Below, piece by piece: positions 1 through 8,572 of a stretch of DNA of 53,565 nt. The first letter of the stretch is position 1. Each line of letters begins with the position of its first letter. The DNA is from CAZECE01 sp964510525 (lineage in GTDB: Bacteria > Pseudomonadota > Gammaproteobacteria > Pseudomonadales > JANQJO01), in the NCBI GenBank assembly GCA_964510525.1, contig CAZECE010000077.1, forward strand, positions 1 through 53,565, in the 5' to 3' direction. Made by a program: the position numbers and the translations under genes. The notes under the pieces were generated by a model. It ran no database searches. It saw only the letters and a list, made by a program, of their open reading frames with translations, and was not told the DNA's origin.

Positions 1-659
1 CGTTGCACAATACTGAGGTACGAGCTCAAATAGCTCTTTGCTACTGCCAGCGTAAAATCAAACGCAGCGTCGCGATCGGCTTCAATCAAATCATCAAAAA
101 AGATGCCGCCAATGCCTCGGGGTTCATTACGGTGTTTCAGATAAAAGTACTCATCACACCAGCGCTTAAAGCGCGGGTAATAACCCGAATTAAAGCGATC
201 GCACGTATCTTTTGCGCCTTGGTGCCATTCAATGCAGTCTTCTTCAAACCCATAATACGGCGTCAGATCATAACCACCACCAAACCACCCTACAGGCGCT
301 CCCTTTTTGGGGTTCACTTGAAAATACCGGATGTTCATATGAGACGTCGGTGCATAAGGGTTTAATGGGTGCATCACCAAGGAAACGCCTAAGGCTTCAA
401 ACGATGAGCCGGCCAAATCGGGGCGGTTTTGCGTGGCGGACGGTGGTAGTCGCTCGCCCATCACATGCGAAAAGTTCACGCCACCTTTTTCAAACACAGC
501 CCCATCACTGAGCGCTCGAGTGATGCCACCGCCCCCCTCGGCACGCTGCCACTCTTCTTTTCCAAAAGTGGCTTTGCCATCGAGCGCCGCCAGCTCAGCG
601 CAGAGCGTGCTTTGGGTATCCAAGTACGCGGTTTTTATCGCGGCAATAAAATCTGGCAT
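1..659 (-). CDS. hemF: Oxygen-dependent coproporphyrinogen III oxidase, C-terminus cut by window edge
   Basis: Aerobic heme synthesis: oxidative decarboxylation of coproporphyrinogen III to protoporphyrinogen IX in the cytoplasm. Reading the minus strand from the ATG at 659 gives 219 whole codons without a stop before the window ends. The family (about 300 residues) should lose about 80 at the C-terminus. Visible signatures are GGGGITRAL (about residues 42-50), HMNIRYFQV (107-115), GWFGGGYDLTPYY (124-136) and RGIGGIFFDD (181-190). It follows tsaC after 32 bases with a GGAG about 12 bases before the start, so it is probably the last visible gene of the LysM-dprA-tsaC-hemF unit, an order known from Pseudomonas. 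Identity is secure from the motifs. Confidence 0.96.
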   Translation of the reverse strand, partial: MPDFIAAIKTAYLDTQSTLCAELAALDGKATFGKEEWQRAEGGGGITRALSDGAVFEKGGVNFSHVMGERLPPSATQNRPDLAGSSFEALGVSLVMHPLNPYAPTSHMNIRYFQVNPKKGAPVGWFGGGYDLTPYYGFEEDCIEWHQGAKDTCDRFNSGYYPRFKRWCDEYFYLKHRNEPRGIGGIFFDDLIEADRDAAFDFTLAVAKSYLSSYLSIVQ

Positions 660-691
660 CTTTTATGGTTTCTCCATGGTTTGTTATAGGG

Positions 692-1276
692 TTATTGACG
701 CACCCACTCGCCCGTCAACCCATGTCGTATCTGCGTCGGTCGACTTAAGGCTCCTAGGGCACCTGGTACCACGCAGGTTAATGCACGACCGAAATATTGA
801 CGCACCTTTAGCGCCGTTTTTGCCGGCGGTAAACCCGCCGGATTGGCGCTGGTTGAGACCACGGGCCCCAATGCATCACACACCTTGCGCACCATTGGAT
901 GTGCACTGACTCGAACCGCCAAGGTCTCGTTGCCACCCGTCAATAATTCCGGCACACAAGGCTTCACTGGCAGCAACCAAGTCACGGGCCCAGGCCAAGT
1001 ATTCGATACTCGGATTCGAAGCTCTTCGTTCAGTGGCAATAAAAAAGGCGTCAGCTCTTCTAAACTGGCCGCCACTACAATCATGCCTTTGCGCCAATCC
1101 CGCTGCTTGATGGCCAGCAGTCGCTCAAGTGCGACTTCATCCCAAGGATGACACCCCAAGCCATATACCGCTTCCGTTGGATAAGCAAACACGCCATGCT
1201 GTTGCCTACCGTGATGCAACTGAGCCCTGAGGCCAATACTGAGGTCAGAGCTAAGACCAGAGCTGAGCGCGCTCAT
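692..1276 (-). CDS. tsaC: Threonylcarbamoyl-AMP synthase (TsaC/YrdC type)
   Basis: Makes threonylcarbamoyl-AMP from threonine, bicarbonate and ATP, the first step of t6A37 modification in ANN-decoding tRNAs. The 194-residue length is that of the short TsaC form without the Sua5 C-terminal domain. Family motifs are YPTEAVYGLGC near residues 32-42, the K-x-R-x-x-x-K element in KQRDWRKG, WPGPVTWLLP and STSANPAG. The start codon overlaps the dprA stop codon (ATGA), so translation is probably coupled. The first about 18 residues are a Ser/Leu-rich stretch that may not be conserved, so a start slightly downstream is possible, but the ATGA overlap favours this one. Confidence 0.95.
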   Translation of the reverse strand: MSALSSGLSSDLSIGLRAQLHHGRQQHGVFAYPTEAVYGLGCHPWDEVALERLLAIKQRDWRKGMIVVAASLEELTPFLLPLNEELRIRVSNTWPGPVTWLLPVKPCVPELLTGGNETLAVRVSAHPMVRKVCDALGPVVSTSANPAGLPPAKTALKVRQYFGRALTCVVPGALGALSRPTQIRHGLTGEWVRQ

Positions 1277-2499
1277 CCGCCTGACACCACTTTCTGATAC
1301 CCCCCAGCGGTGGTAATCACCTGATCTTTTAATTCCAAAGACATCAAATGCGTTAACACTTCTTGCGTTGTCATGTTGGCTTTTACGACCAAGTCATCAA
1401 GCGGCGTCACGTCATACTCGATGGCGTCCAACACCATTTTTTCAGCCAACGATAAATTTACCGGCGCCGATACAGGTTCTTGTACGGGTGCCGACTCTGT
1501 ATTCGGAGTTTCAGCGGTGTGCGGCCTTGCAACCGCTTGTAATTCTCGCTCAATCAACGGATAGAGCACATCCGTAATGTCACTGACGTTTTCCACTAAG
1601 ACCGCGCCTTCTCGTAACAGCTGATGACAGCCGCGGCTCATTGGGTTATGTATCGGTCCTGGAATAGCGAACACTTCACGCCCTTGTTGGCCTGATAGCC
1701 GTGCGGTAATCAAAGACCCACTTTGCACTGCTGCCTCGACAACCAACACGCCATAGGACAAGCCACTGATGATGCGATTACGCCGTGGGAAATGTTCTCG
1801 GCGTGGCGCAATGCCAACCGGGAACTCCGATACAATGGCACCACCTGTTGCCACAATTTGTTTCGCCAAACCTTGGTGACGCTTGGGATAGATTTGATCC
1901 AACCCATTGGCCAGGACAGCCAAGGTTGGACCACCTGCCTTAACAGCACCTTGATGGGCACAGCCATCGATCCCCAACGCCAGACCACTGGTGACGGTTA
2001 GCTTATTTGTCGTTAGAGCCTCGGCAAAATCACGCGCCATTTGTTGGCCCACGGCGGTTGGGTTACGAGTCCCAACCATGGCCACTTGGGGTGTTTCTAA
2101 AGCATCCAGCGACCCATCGACAAACAACACACCGGGCGATTCGGACAACTCCGCCAATTGCTCGGGGTAGCCTGGGTAGCCCTTTATCAACATATGATGC
2201 TGAGGCGATGCAGCCAACCACTCTAAATCGGCTTTCACTAAGTCTTCAAAGGGCTTGCTGTTAAGAAAATCGGTCGCTTTCTTAGCCAGGCCTAGCTTTA
2301 GATCCGTTCTCTTTAGCCCTTCTGTGAGTGCTTGAAAACTATCAAGCTGATCGCAAACACTCTGAAAAGTAACAGGTCCTACCCCTGGCGCGCGCCACAG
2401 CGCGAGGCAAGCGACTAAGTCGGCTTTTTCTATAGAGTCTCCAGTGTCTGCTTCTTCTAAAAAGCCGCTCTTCTCTGAAGGCCTATTGAAAGACGTCAT
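1273..2499 (-). CDS. dprA: DNA-processing protein DprA (Smf)
   Basis: DprA binds incoming single-stranded DNA during natural transformation and loads RecA. Many non-competent bacteria also keep it. The 408-residue protein has an N-terminal helical (SAM-like) part at about 25-100. The Rossmann-fold core has GTRNPT (143-148), SGLALGIDGCAHQGA (about 170-184) and the FPRRNRIISGLS element (about 237-249). A C-terminal winged-helix segment spans about 345-405. It lies between the LysM gene and tsaC, with a 4-base ATGA overlap into tsaC. No other competence gene is in the window, so competence itself cannot be inferred. A 16-bp inverted repeat sits upstream. Confidence 0.95.
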   Translation of the reverse strand: MTSFNRPSEKSGFLEEADTGDSIEKADLVACLALWRAPGVGPVTFQSVCDQLDSFQALTEGLKRTDLKLGLAKKATDFLNSKPFEDLVKADLEWLAASPQHHMLIKGYPGYPEQLAELSESPGVLFVDGSLDALETPQVAMVGTRNPTAVGQQMARDFAEALTTNKLTVTSGLALGIDGCAHQGAVKAGGPTLAVLANGLDQIYPKRHQGLAKQIVATGGAIVSEFPVGIAPRREHFPRRNRIISGLSYGVLVVEAAVQSGSLITARLSGQQGREVFAIPGPIHNPMSRGCHQLLREGAVLVENVSDITDVLYPLIERELQAVARPHTAETPNTESAPVQEPVSAPVNLSLAEKMVLDAIEYDVTPLDDLVVKANMTTQEVLTHLMSLELKDQVITTAGGYQKVVSGG

Positions 2500-2565
2500 A
2501 ATAAGCTCCTAACAAATAAGGGGCTTAATTTAGAGAAAAGTGGGTTAAAGCTCAAGCAAGAAGGT

Positions 2566-2612
2566 TTATACCAGTAATATCCTAACGTTTCGCTAAGATA
2601 TTACTGGTATAA
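2566..2612. repeat. Perfect 16-bp inverted repeat between LysM gene and dprA
   Basis: Arms TTATACCAGTAATATC (2566-2581) and GATATTACTGGTATAA (2597-2612) are perfectly complementary, with a 15-base middle that can pair further in part. It starts 2 bases past the LysM stop codon. The A+T-rich stem has no clear T-run after it on the minus strand, so it is not a textbook terminator. It could be a weak terminator, an mRNA-stabilising hairpin or a relic of a small repeat element. A related palindrome occurs at 52303-52316. Confidence 0.7.
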
Positions 2613-2614
2613 CG

Positions 2615-3691
2615 TTAAGGATTACGGACTTCGTCTAAAACCTGAAGGGGTTTTTCTGCTTTTAAGACCAAGCCAAAGCTGACCTTCTCAAAGGTTCGAA
2701 ATACAATCATAATGCCTGCTCGTTCAGAAGGCAGCTGGATCAACTCACTGGTATTTCGATCCCGTACTTTTTCACCTTTTCGGTGGACAGCTAAGACATC
2801 TCCCACCTGCAGTTGGTCTCGATCGCCTCGATTCACCACCACCACGCTGTATTGACTGACATTACGCACGCCGCCAAACACATGGATGATCTTTGCTCGA
2901 ATATCGACATCCGGTGATTTTGGATAAAACGTAGACTGAACTTTTCGTTCCACGGTCGGCAACAATAAATCGCCCACTCGAACATCTTGACGCACCCGCA
3001 ATAATTTCATGGTGCTGATATCATTCTCGACGTCTAGCAACTTTGCTAACGCCATCTCTTCAGCAGCCAACCCTAAAAACTCTTGGGTGTCTGGATCAAC
3101 AAATTTTACCCCTTCACGATACACGCCATAAGCCGTGAAGTTCTGATCGACTTTACCCCGTGCATACAGCTTATCCCCGGAGCCCATCACAATGTGCATG
3201 TCGCCTCCCGCTAAAACATAGGGCGCATTCACTAACAATTCAGGATCAACCACTCGGTGCTCAACCAAAAAACTTTGAATGGTGTCCAGCGGGATGGCGG
3301 GTATCACCGTATCCAGTTCACTGGAGCGTACTTTTGGAGACAACTTGACAGTGCCATTGGATAAAAACGTGCGTTCAACGTCTTTCGGAGGTCGATCAAC
3401 CGTTAACTTAGGCTTGCCATCAACGTAAATGAGCTTGATTACATCGCCCGGGTAAATTAAGTGAGGATTCTCGATCTGCTCATTGACATGCCATATTTCT
3501 GGCCACAACCATGGGTCGTTCAAGAAGGTTTCAGCAATACCCCATAAAGTATCCCCCTTCACCACCACGTGTTGCTCCGGGTGGCTATCTCGAAGAAGCA
3601 CGTCATTTGCTTGAAGGCCTGTTGCCAGCAACCACATGAGCACTACCGAACATCTACCAATCATCTTGGGCATACCAAACATCTTGGGCAT
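2615..3691 (-). CDS. Secreted LysM-domain protein
   Basis: Predicted exported peptidoglycan-binding protein. The N-terminus has a basic segment followed by a hydrophobic stretch (about residues 13-27, CSVVLMWLLATGLQA) typical of a signal peptide, with cleavage likely near residue 28. A single LysM domain follows at about 41-89 (HVVVKGDTLWGIAETFL to YPGDVIKLIY). The remaining about 260 residues are a domain without recognised catalytic motifs. LysM proteins of this size sit beside dprA and def in Pseudomonas and relatives. The N-terminus contains MPKM twice and four in-frame ATGs in the first ten codons, so the start is uncertain by up to 9 residues. Its exact function is not known to me. Confidence 0.9.
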   Translation of the reverse strand: MPKMFGMPKMIGRCSVVLMWLLATGLQANDVLLRDSHPEQHVVVKGDTLWGIAETFLNDPWLWPEIWHVNEQIENPHLIYPGDVIKLIYVDGKPKLTVDRPPKDVERTFLSNGTVKLSPKVRSSELDTVIPAIPLDTIQSFLVEHRVVDPELLVNAPYVLAGGDMHIVMGSGDKLYARGKVDQNFTAYGVYREGVKFVDPDTQEFLGLAAEEMALAKLLDVENDISTMKLLRVRQDVRVGDLLLPTVERKVQSTFYPKSPDVDIRAKIIHVFGGVRNVSQYSVVVVNRGDRDQLQVGDVLAVHRKGEKVRDRNTSELIQLPSERAGIMIVFRTFEKVSFGLVLKAEKPLQVLDEVRNP

Positions 3692-3995
3692 CTTGTTATC
3701 CTTATCTGGCTTAGTGCAGAAGGGTTACTTTCTTTATTTTGAGTTTAAATAAGTCCTTACGAATTATATTAGCTAAGAATTCTTGCTAAATAGAGGTTAA
3801 GCGCTAAATTCTGTCGTCTTCTTGATACTATTTTCATTCGGATTTCTCATTTTGTGACAAAACGTATCCCAAAATGGGCGATCAGCCCTTCTTATTGCTG
3901 AGATCTTGCTTTTTACGCAAGACTACTTAGACTAAGGTCTAAATTTTCAAACTCGGATATTTAAATGAATATCGAGCAAACTTTACGACATCATC
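3692..3995. other. Divergent intergenic region between LysM gene and def
   Basis: A 304-bp A+T-rich gap with no convincing ORF. It must hold the divergent promoters of the LysM-dprA operon and def. Visible structure consists of a short hairpin TCTTGC/GCAAGA (3904-3922) and an inverted repeat TTAGAC-taag-GTCTAA (3927-3942), both in the presumed def leader. I could not pick out a strong sigma-70 promoter for either side. Confidence 0.5.
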
Positions 3996-4505
3996 ATGGC
4001 CATTCTCAATATCCTCACCTTTCCTGACCCTAAGCTAAGAACCATTGCCAAGCCTATAGACTCGGTCACCCCGCAAGTCTCTGGTTGGATCGACGACATG
4101 CTGGAAACCATGTATGACGCCCCCGGCATTGGCCTTGCCGCAACTCAAGTGAATATACATAAGCAATTGATTGTTATCGATATATCTGAGGATAAAAACG
4201 ATCCTTTGGTCATCATTAACCCCAAAGTAACCGTGCTTCCGGATGCCGTCCCCAACGCCTACGATGAAGGCTGCCTTTCGGTCCCAGGCTTTTATGAATC
4301 CGTTGAACGCCCAAGCCAAATTCTACTTCAAGCCCTGGATCGAGATGGCAAGCCTTATGAACAAGAGTGCGAGGGTTTGTTAGCCACCTGCGTCCAACAC
4401 GAAATTGATCACCTCAACGGCAAGCTCTTTGTGGATTATTTATCAAAGCTGAAACGCAACAACATTCGTGGCAAGTTGCTGAAAGAACAAAGAGAAAAAG
4501 CCTAA
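3996..4505 (+). CDS. def: Peptide deformylase
   Basis: Removes the N-formyl group from nascent proteins. All three metal-enzyme motifs are present: GIGLAATQ (44-51), EGCLSVP (91-97, ligand Cys93) and HEIDH (135-139, ligands His135 and His139, catalytic Glu136). The 169-residue length is normal. The ATG at 3996 is chosen because it gives the family N-terminus (MAILNILTFPDPKLR), although the Shine-Dalgarno sequence is weak. In related genomes def is followed by fmt and rsmB. Here it runs into the convergent glmS gene only 12 bases on, so fmt/rsmB/trkA are separated from it. Confidence 0.98.
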   Translation: MAILNILTFPDPKLRTIAKPIDSVTPQVSGWIDDMLETMYDAPGIGLAATQVNIHKQLIVIDISEDKNDPLVIINPKVTVLPDAVPNAYDEGCLSVPGFYESVERPSQILLQALDRDGKPYEQECEGLLATCVQHEIDHLNGKLFVDYLSKLKRNNIRGKLLKEQREKA

Positions 4506-4517
4506 TATAATTGCTAT

Positions 4518-6362
4518 TTATTCTACCGTTACAGACTTTGCCAAATTCCTAGGCTGATCGACGTCGGTCCCTTTAATCAGAGCAACGTGATAAGACAGCA
4601 ACTGCAGAGGCAATGTGTATATGATTGGGGCAATCAAATCATCAACCTTGGGCATTTTAAGACACACCACCCCATCCTCTGCCTCAATAGCCACTTCTTG
4701 ATCAGCAAAAACATACAATAATCCGCCTCGGGCCCGCACTTCCTGCAAATTACCCAATAATTTTTCGACCAACTCATTGTTTGGTGCCACAGCAATCACC
4801 GGCATCTCGTCATCGACCAAGGCCAATGGGCCATGCTTTAATTCGCCGGCCGCATAAGCTTCTGCGTGAATGTATGAAATTTCTTTGAGTTTTAACGCCC
4901 CCTCCATCGCAATCGGGTATTGAGAGCCACGTCCTAAAAATAAAGCGTGATGTTTATCGCCAAAAGTTTCGGCTAAACGCTCTAAATCATGATCCAACGC
5001 CAACACCGACTGTAAATCAGTGGGCAACCGTCGTAAGGCAGCTAACCAGCTTGCTCGTTCGGCGTCACTGACCCCAAAACGACGCGCCAACATTAAGACC
5101 AACAAACTCATCGCCACCAGCTGAGTGGTAAACGCTTTTGTTGAAGCAACCCCAATTTCAGGACCAGCACAAGTCATCAACGCCAAATCCGATTCGCGAA
5201 CCAACGAAGAGCCCGGTACGTTGCATATCGTTAAGGTGGCTAAATACCCAAAAGATTTAGCCATTTTAACCGCCGCCAAGGTATCCGCCGTTTCCCCTGA
5301 CTGAGACAGGCTGACCAGCAGCGTATTCGGCAACGCAACTGGTTGCCGATAGCGAAACTCGCTGGCAATCTCCACTTGGCAGTGGATACCAGCCACTTGT
5401 TCAAACCAATATCGCGCCACCAAGCCGGCGTGGTAACTGGTACCGCAAGCTACAATCTGTATGGATTTTACTTGATCCAGAATGGATTCAGCTCGATCTC
5501 CCAAAGCGGATTCAACAATCTCTTGGCCTTGTAAATAACGATCCAGCGACTGACGCACCGCCATCGGCTGCTCATAGATTTCTTTGAGCATAAAGTGACG
5601 ATACTCGCCCTTATCTGCCTGCTCTTGAATCCCATCATAAGCCACGCGTTGTCGTACTTGAGGCTGATCATGTTGATCCCAGATCGAGATCTCATCGCGC
5701 GTGATCTCAGCCACATCGCCTTCATCAAGATAAATAAAGCGATCCGTCACGGCCTGTAAAGCCAGTTGATCTGAGGCAATAAAGTTTTCCCCAATACCGC
5801 ATCCAATAACCAGTGGGCTCCCCACTCTGGCCGCAATTAATTTGCCTGGCGCTTTCGTTGCTATGACACCAAGAGCGTAGGCGCCTTTCAACTTTTTCAA
5901 GCACAGTTTAACGGCCTGAAGCAATTCGCTCGTGTTGGCTAAGTAATGGTGAATCAAATGGACAATCACCTCGGTATCAGTATCGGACGCGAATTGGTAA
6001 CCAAGGGACTGCAACTCTTGTTTGAGCTCTGCAAAGTTTTCGATAATGCCGTTATGAACAACAGCTACTGTTTGATCTTGTGTATCAGAGACATGAGGGT
6101 GTGCATTATGCTCACTTGGAATACCATGAGTGGCCCATCGCGTGTGTGCAATACCGAGTGTGCCCACTGCCGGCTGATCCGCCACTAACGTTTCTAAACC
6201 GACCACCTTACCTTGGGCTCGCCTTCTTGAAATGGCACCTAACGTTTCATCCAATACGGCTAAGCCTGCGGAGTCATACCCTCGGTATTCTAGCCGTTTA
6301 AGGCCTTCGATTAAAACTGACGCTACATCACGTTGGGCAACAGCACAGACAATACCACACAT
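4518..6362 (-). CDS. glmS: Glutamine-fructose-6-phosphate aminotransferase (isomerizing)
   Basis: Makes glucosamine-6-phosphate from fructose-6-phosphate and glutamine, the entry to UDP-GlcNAc for peptidoglycan and lipid A. At 614 residues it is close to the 609 of E. coli. The N-terminal glutaminase domain starts with the nucleophile (MCGIV, Cys1 after Met removal) and has TRWATHG. Two SIS sugar-isomerase domains follow, and the C-terminus DQPRNLAKSVTVE is the family ending. AGGTGA about 6 bases before the ATG overlaps the end of glmU, so it is probably translated from the atp-glmU transcript. No glmS ribozyme is expected in this group and the 10-base gap leaves no room for one. Confidence 0.98.
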   Translation of the reverse strand: MCGIVCAVAQRDVASVLIEGLKRLEYRGYDSAGLAVLDETLGAISRRRAQGKVVGLETLVADQPAVGTLGIAHTRWATHGIPSEHNAHPHVSDTQDQTVAVVHNGIIENFAELKQELQSLGYQFASDTDTEVIVHLIHHYLANTSELLQAVKLCLKKLKGAYALGVIATKAPGKLIAARVGSPLVIGCGIGENFIASDQLALQAVTDRFIYLDEGDVAEITRDEISIWDQHDQPQVRQRVAYDGIQEQADKGEYRHFMLKEIYEQPMAVRQSLDRYLQGQEIVESALGDRAESILDQVKSIQIVACGTSYHAGLVARYWFEQVAGIHCQVEIASEFRYRQPVALPNTLLVSLSQSGETADTLAAVKMAKSFGYLATLTICNVPGSSLVRESDLALMTCAGPEIGVASTKAFTTQLVAMSLLVLMLARRFGVSDAERASWLAALRRLPTDLQSVLALDHDLERLAETFGDKHHALFLGRGSQYPIAMEGALKLKEISYIHAEAYAAGELKHGPLALVDDEMPVIAVAPNNELVEKLLGNLQEVRARGGLLYVFADQEVAIEAEDGVVCLKMPKVDDLIAPIIYTLPLQLLSYHVALIKGTDVDQPRNLAKSVTVE

Positions 6363-6372
6363 GATTAATCAC

Positions 6373-8094
6373 CTACTGTTCAGATAAAGGAGGAACATTG
6401 CCTTGCTCTTTTTGTGCACTTTCTAGGTGTGTTTCTGGGTGTACATTTTCTTGTTGTTCATTCTTTTCTTCTGTCGGTGTACTTAACTCAGGCGATTGGT
6501 TTTCTGGCTCACTGGATAAGCTTGTCTCGATTGATGAAGCTGGCTCAGAGAGCAATGTCGTTTCGACGGAATCTTGGACAGGTTCGTGATGTTCTACTGC
6601 GTTTTGAGCATGACTAGAGGGCATACCTTGCTGAGCAGGATCGCCGTTTTTAGCCACTTCAGAATGATTATCGCCTTCAGCATGTCCGCTTTCATTGTCT
6701 GAACTCACTGGTTTAGTATCTGTTTTTTGTCCTTGTCGCTTCCACTGCGAAACCGTGCTTTGCTTGGCTCGCGCCACTGTTAAACGATTTTCAGGCGCGT
6801 CTTTTACAATCACTGAACCCGCACCAATGGTCGCTTTTTTACCTAAAACAACGGGAGCCACCAAAGCACAATTGGAACCGACAAAGACTTGATCGCCAAT
6901 TGTGGTTTTATGTTTATTAACCCCATCATAATTACAAAATATGGTACCAGCGCCGATATTGACCTCTTCGCCAATGTCCGCATCACCCACATAGCTGAGA
7001 TGGTTCACTTTGCTCTGCTGACCAATGCGTGCTTTTTTGGTTTCAACAAAGTTTCCAATCTTAACGTCATCATAAAGGTACGTACCAGAACGACATCGTG
7101 CAAAAGGACCAACCTGGCAATTAGCACCTACATGCGTTTTTTCAAGGTGGCTGAATGGTTGGATAGTGGCACCATCACCAATCACCACATTTTTTAACAC
7201 ACAGTTAGCCCCGATGAACACATCACTGCCGATCTGAACATTGCCTTCCATCACCACATTCACGTCAATCATCACGTCTTGACCAAATGAGAGATCGCCT
7301 CTCAAATCAAAGCGCTGAGGGTCTAATAATGCCAGCCCTGCTGTCATTAATTCTTTGGCTTGGCGAGCTTGAAAAATTCGCTCCGCCGTTGCTAATTGAG
7401 CGCGATTATTGATACCGACAACGTCATCCATTGAGCTGGCCTTCGATGTTAGGACCATGGCATCCGCTTCGACGCAAAAACTTACTAAATCCGTTAAATA
7501 AAATTCTTTTTGAGCATTATCATTTGAAATTTTAGAGATGTTATTTAATAAACACTCGCCGCTAACCGCCATGATACCGGTATTGACTTCCTGGATTTCT
7601 CGAATATCTGCATCAGCGTCTTTTTCTTCGACAATTTTTTCGACACAGCCGTGTGAATCACGGCAAATACGGCCATAACCTTCTGGTTCTGATAACGTGA
7701 CGGTTAACAAAGAAAGCGCTGCTTTCCCCAATTGCGCGATTAATTGGACCAAGGTCTGGCGTTGAATGAGTGGAACATCACCGTACAGCACCAACACTTT
7801 ATCATCGGGTTTGATGTTTGGTACGACTTGCGCAACAGCATGCGCAGTTCCCAGTTGTTCGGTTTGTTCAACAAACGTAATTAAATCGTTACTGTAATGC
7901 GCCTGACATGACTGCACGACCTCAGCCGAATGCTTACCAACAACCACGGAAACTTTGGCTGAATCCAAGCTCAATGCCGTGTCGAGCAAATGAAACAACA
8001 TGGGCTTGCCTGCCAATGGGTGTAGCACTTTTGGCAATGCCGACATCATACGAGTACCTTGCCCTGCTGCAAGGATGACAACTTGAGTACTCAT
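6373..8094 (-). CDS. glmU: Bifunctional GlmU with unusual 119-residue C-terminal tail
   Basis: Acetylates glucosamine-1-phosphate and then couples it to UTP to give UDP-GlcNAc. The N-terminal uridyltransferase shows LAAGQGTRM and PKVLHPLAGKPM (about 8-32). The C-terminal left-handed beta-helix acetyltransferase runs to about residue 454, where E. coli GlmU ends (456). Then come 119 extra residues (455-573), very rich in Glu, Ser, Gln, Pro and His with SEP repeats, predicted to be disordered and acidic. The frame is open throughout and continues directly into the glmS leader, so this is a true extension in the sequence as given. It lies 15 bases after atpC. The function of the tail is unknown. 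Confidence 0.96.
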   Translation of the reverse strand: MSTQVVILAAGQGTRMMSALPKVLHPLAGKPMLFHLLDTALSLDSAKVSVVVGKHSAEVVQSCQAHYSNDLITFVEQTEQLGTAHAVAQVVPNIKPDDKVLVLYGDVPLIQRQTLVQLIAQLGKAALSLLTVTLSEPEGYGRICRDSHGCVEKIVEEKDADADIREIQEVNTGIMAVSGECLLNNISKISNDNAQKEFYLTDLVSFCVEADAMVLTSKASSMDDVVGINNRAQLATAERIFQARQAKELMTAGLALLDPQRFDLRGDLSFGQDVMIDVNVVMEGNVQIGSDVFIGANCVLKNVVIGDGATIQPFSHLEKTHVGANCQVGPFARCRSGTYLYDDVKIGNFVETKKARIGQQSKVNHLSYVGDADIGEEVNIGAGTIFCNYDGVNKHKTTIGDQVFVGSNCALVAPVVLGKKATIGAGSVIVKDAPENRLTVARAKQSTVSQWKRQGQKTDTKPVSSDNESGHAEGDNHSEVAKNGDPAQQGMPSSHAQNAVEHHEPVQDSVETTLLSEPASSIETSLSSEPENQSPELSTPTEEKNEQQENVHPETHLESAQKEQGNVPPLSEQ

Positions 8095-8109
8095 AAATTT
8101 TGTCTCCAG

Positions 8110-8535
8110 CTAGCGACCCAGCTGTTTTTTAATCTGCTGAATGGCTCGTAATTGAGCGGCCGCTTGCGCTAAATGCACTGCTGCTGTGGAATAATCTAAT
8201 TCAGACTTTTTACCTTCCATCGCCCTTATCGCATCCTGTTTTACTTGCTCGGCTGCTGCTTCTTCTAAATCTTGCGCCCTAGTAACGGTGTCGGCTAATA
8301 CTGTGACCACTTTGGGTTGTACTTCCAGCATACCTCCCGACACATAAAAAACTTCTTCGTTAGTGCCTCGTCGTATCAGTCGAATGGGGCCTGGTACCAA
8401 TTGCGTGATTAACGGTGCATGCCCAAAAGCAATTCCTAAATCCCCCATGCTGCCCGCGGCAACCACCATCTCCACTTGACCGGAAAAAATACCGCCTTCT
8501 GCACTGACCATGTCACACTGAATGAGTGATTCCAT
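8110..8535 (-). CDS. atpC: ATP synthase F1 subunit epsilon
   Basis: Central-stalk subunit that couples rotation to catalysis and inhibits ATP hydrolysis. The 141-residue protein has the N-terminal beta-sandwich (DMVSAEGGIFSGQVEMVV, GDLGIAFGHAPLITQL at about 32-47, and the LEVQPKVVTVLADT stretch). A C-terminal helical hairpin rich in Ala, Glu and Lys follows at about 88-137. It is the last atp gene and sits 37 bases after atpD, in the standard order. The following glmU starts 15 bases later, suggesting one long transcript. Confidence 0.97.
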   Translation of the reverse strand: MESLIQCDMVSAEGGIFSGQVEMVVAAGSMGDLGIAFGHAPLITQLVPGPIRLIRRGTNEEVFYVSGGMLEVQPKVVTVLADTVTRAQDLEEAAAEQVKQDAIRAMEGKKSELDYSTAAVHLAQAAAQLRAIQQIKKQLGR

Positions 8536-8572
8536 GCTTTTGTCCCTAGAACCTGATTAATGTTGCTGTACG

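Noticed and set aside
843..1151. Plus-strand open frame opposite tsaC, and many similar long frames opposite dprA, atp, glyS and typA genes
   Set aside because: They lie wholly inside strongly recognised genes, have no family motifs and no ribosome-binding sites.
6363..6372. glmS ribozyme upstream of glmS
   Set aside because: Only 10 bases separate glmU and glmS, and the ribozyme belongs to Gram-positive bacteria.
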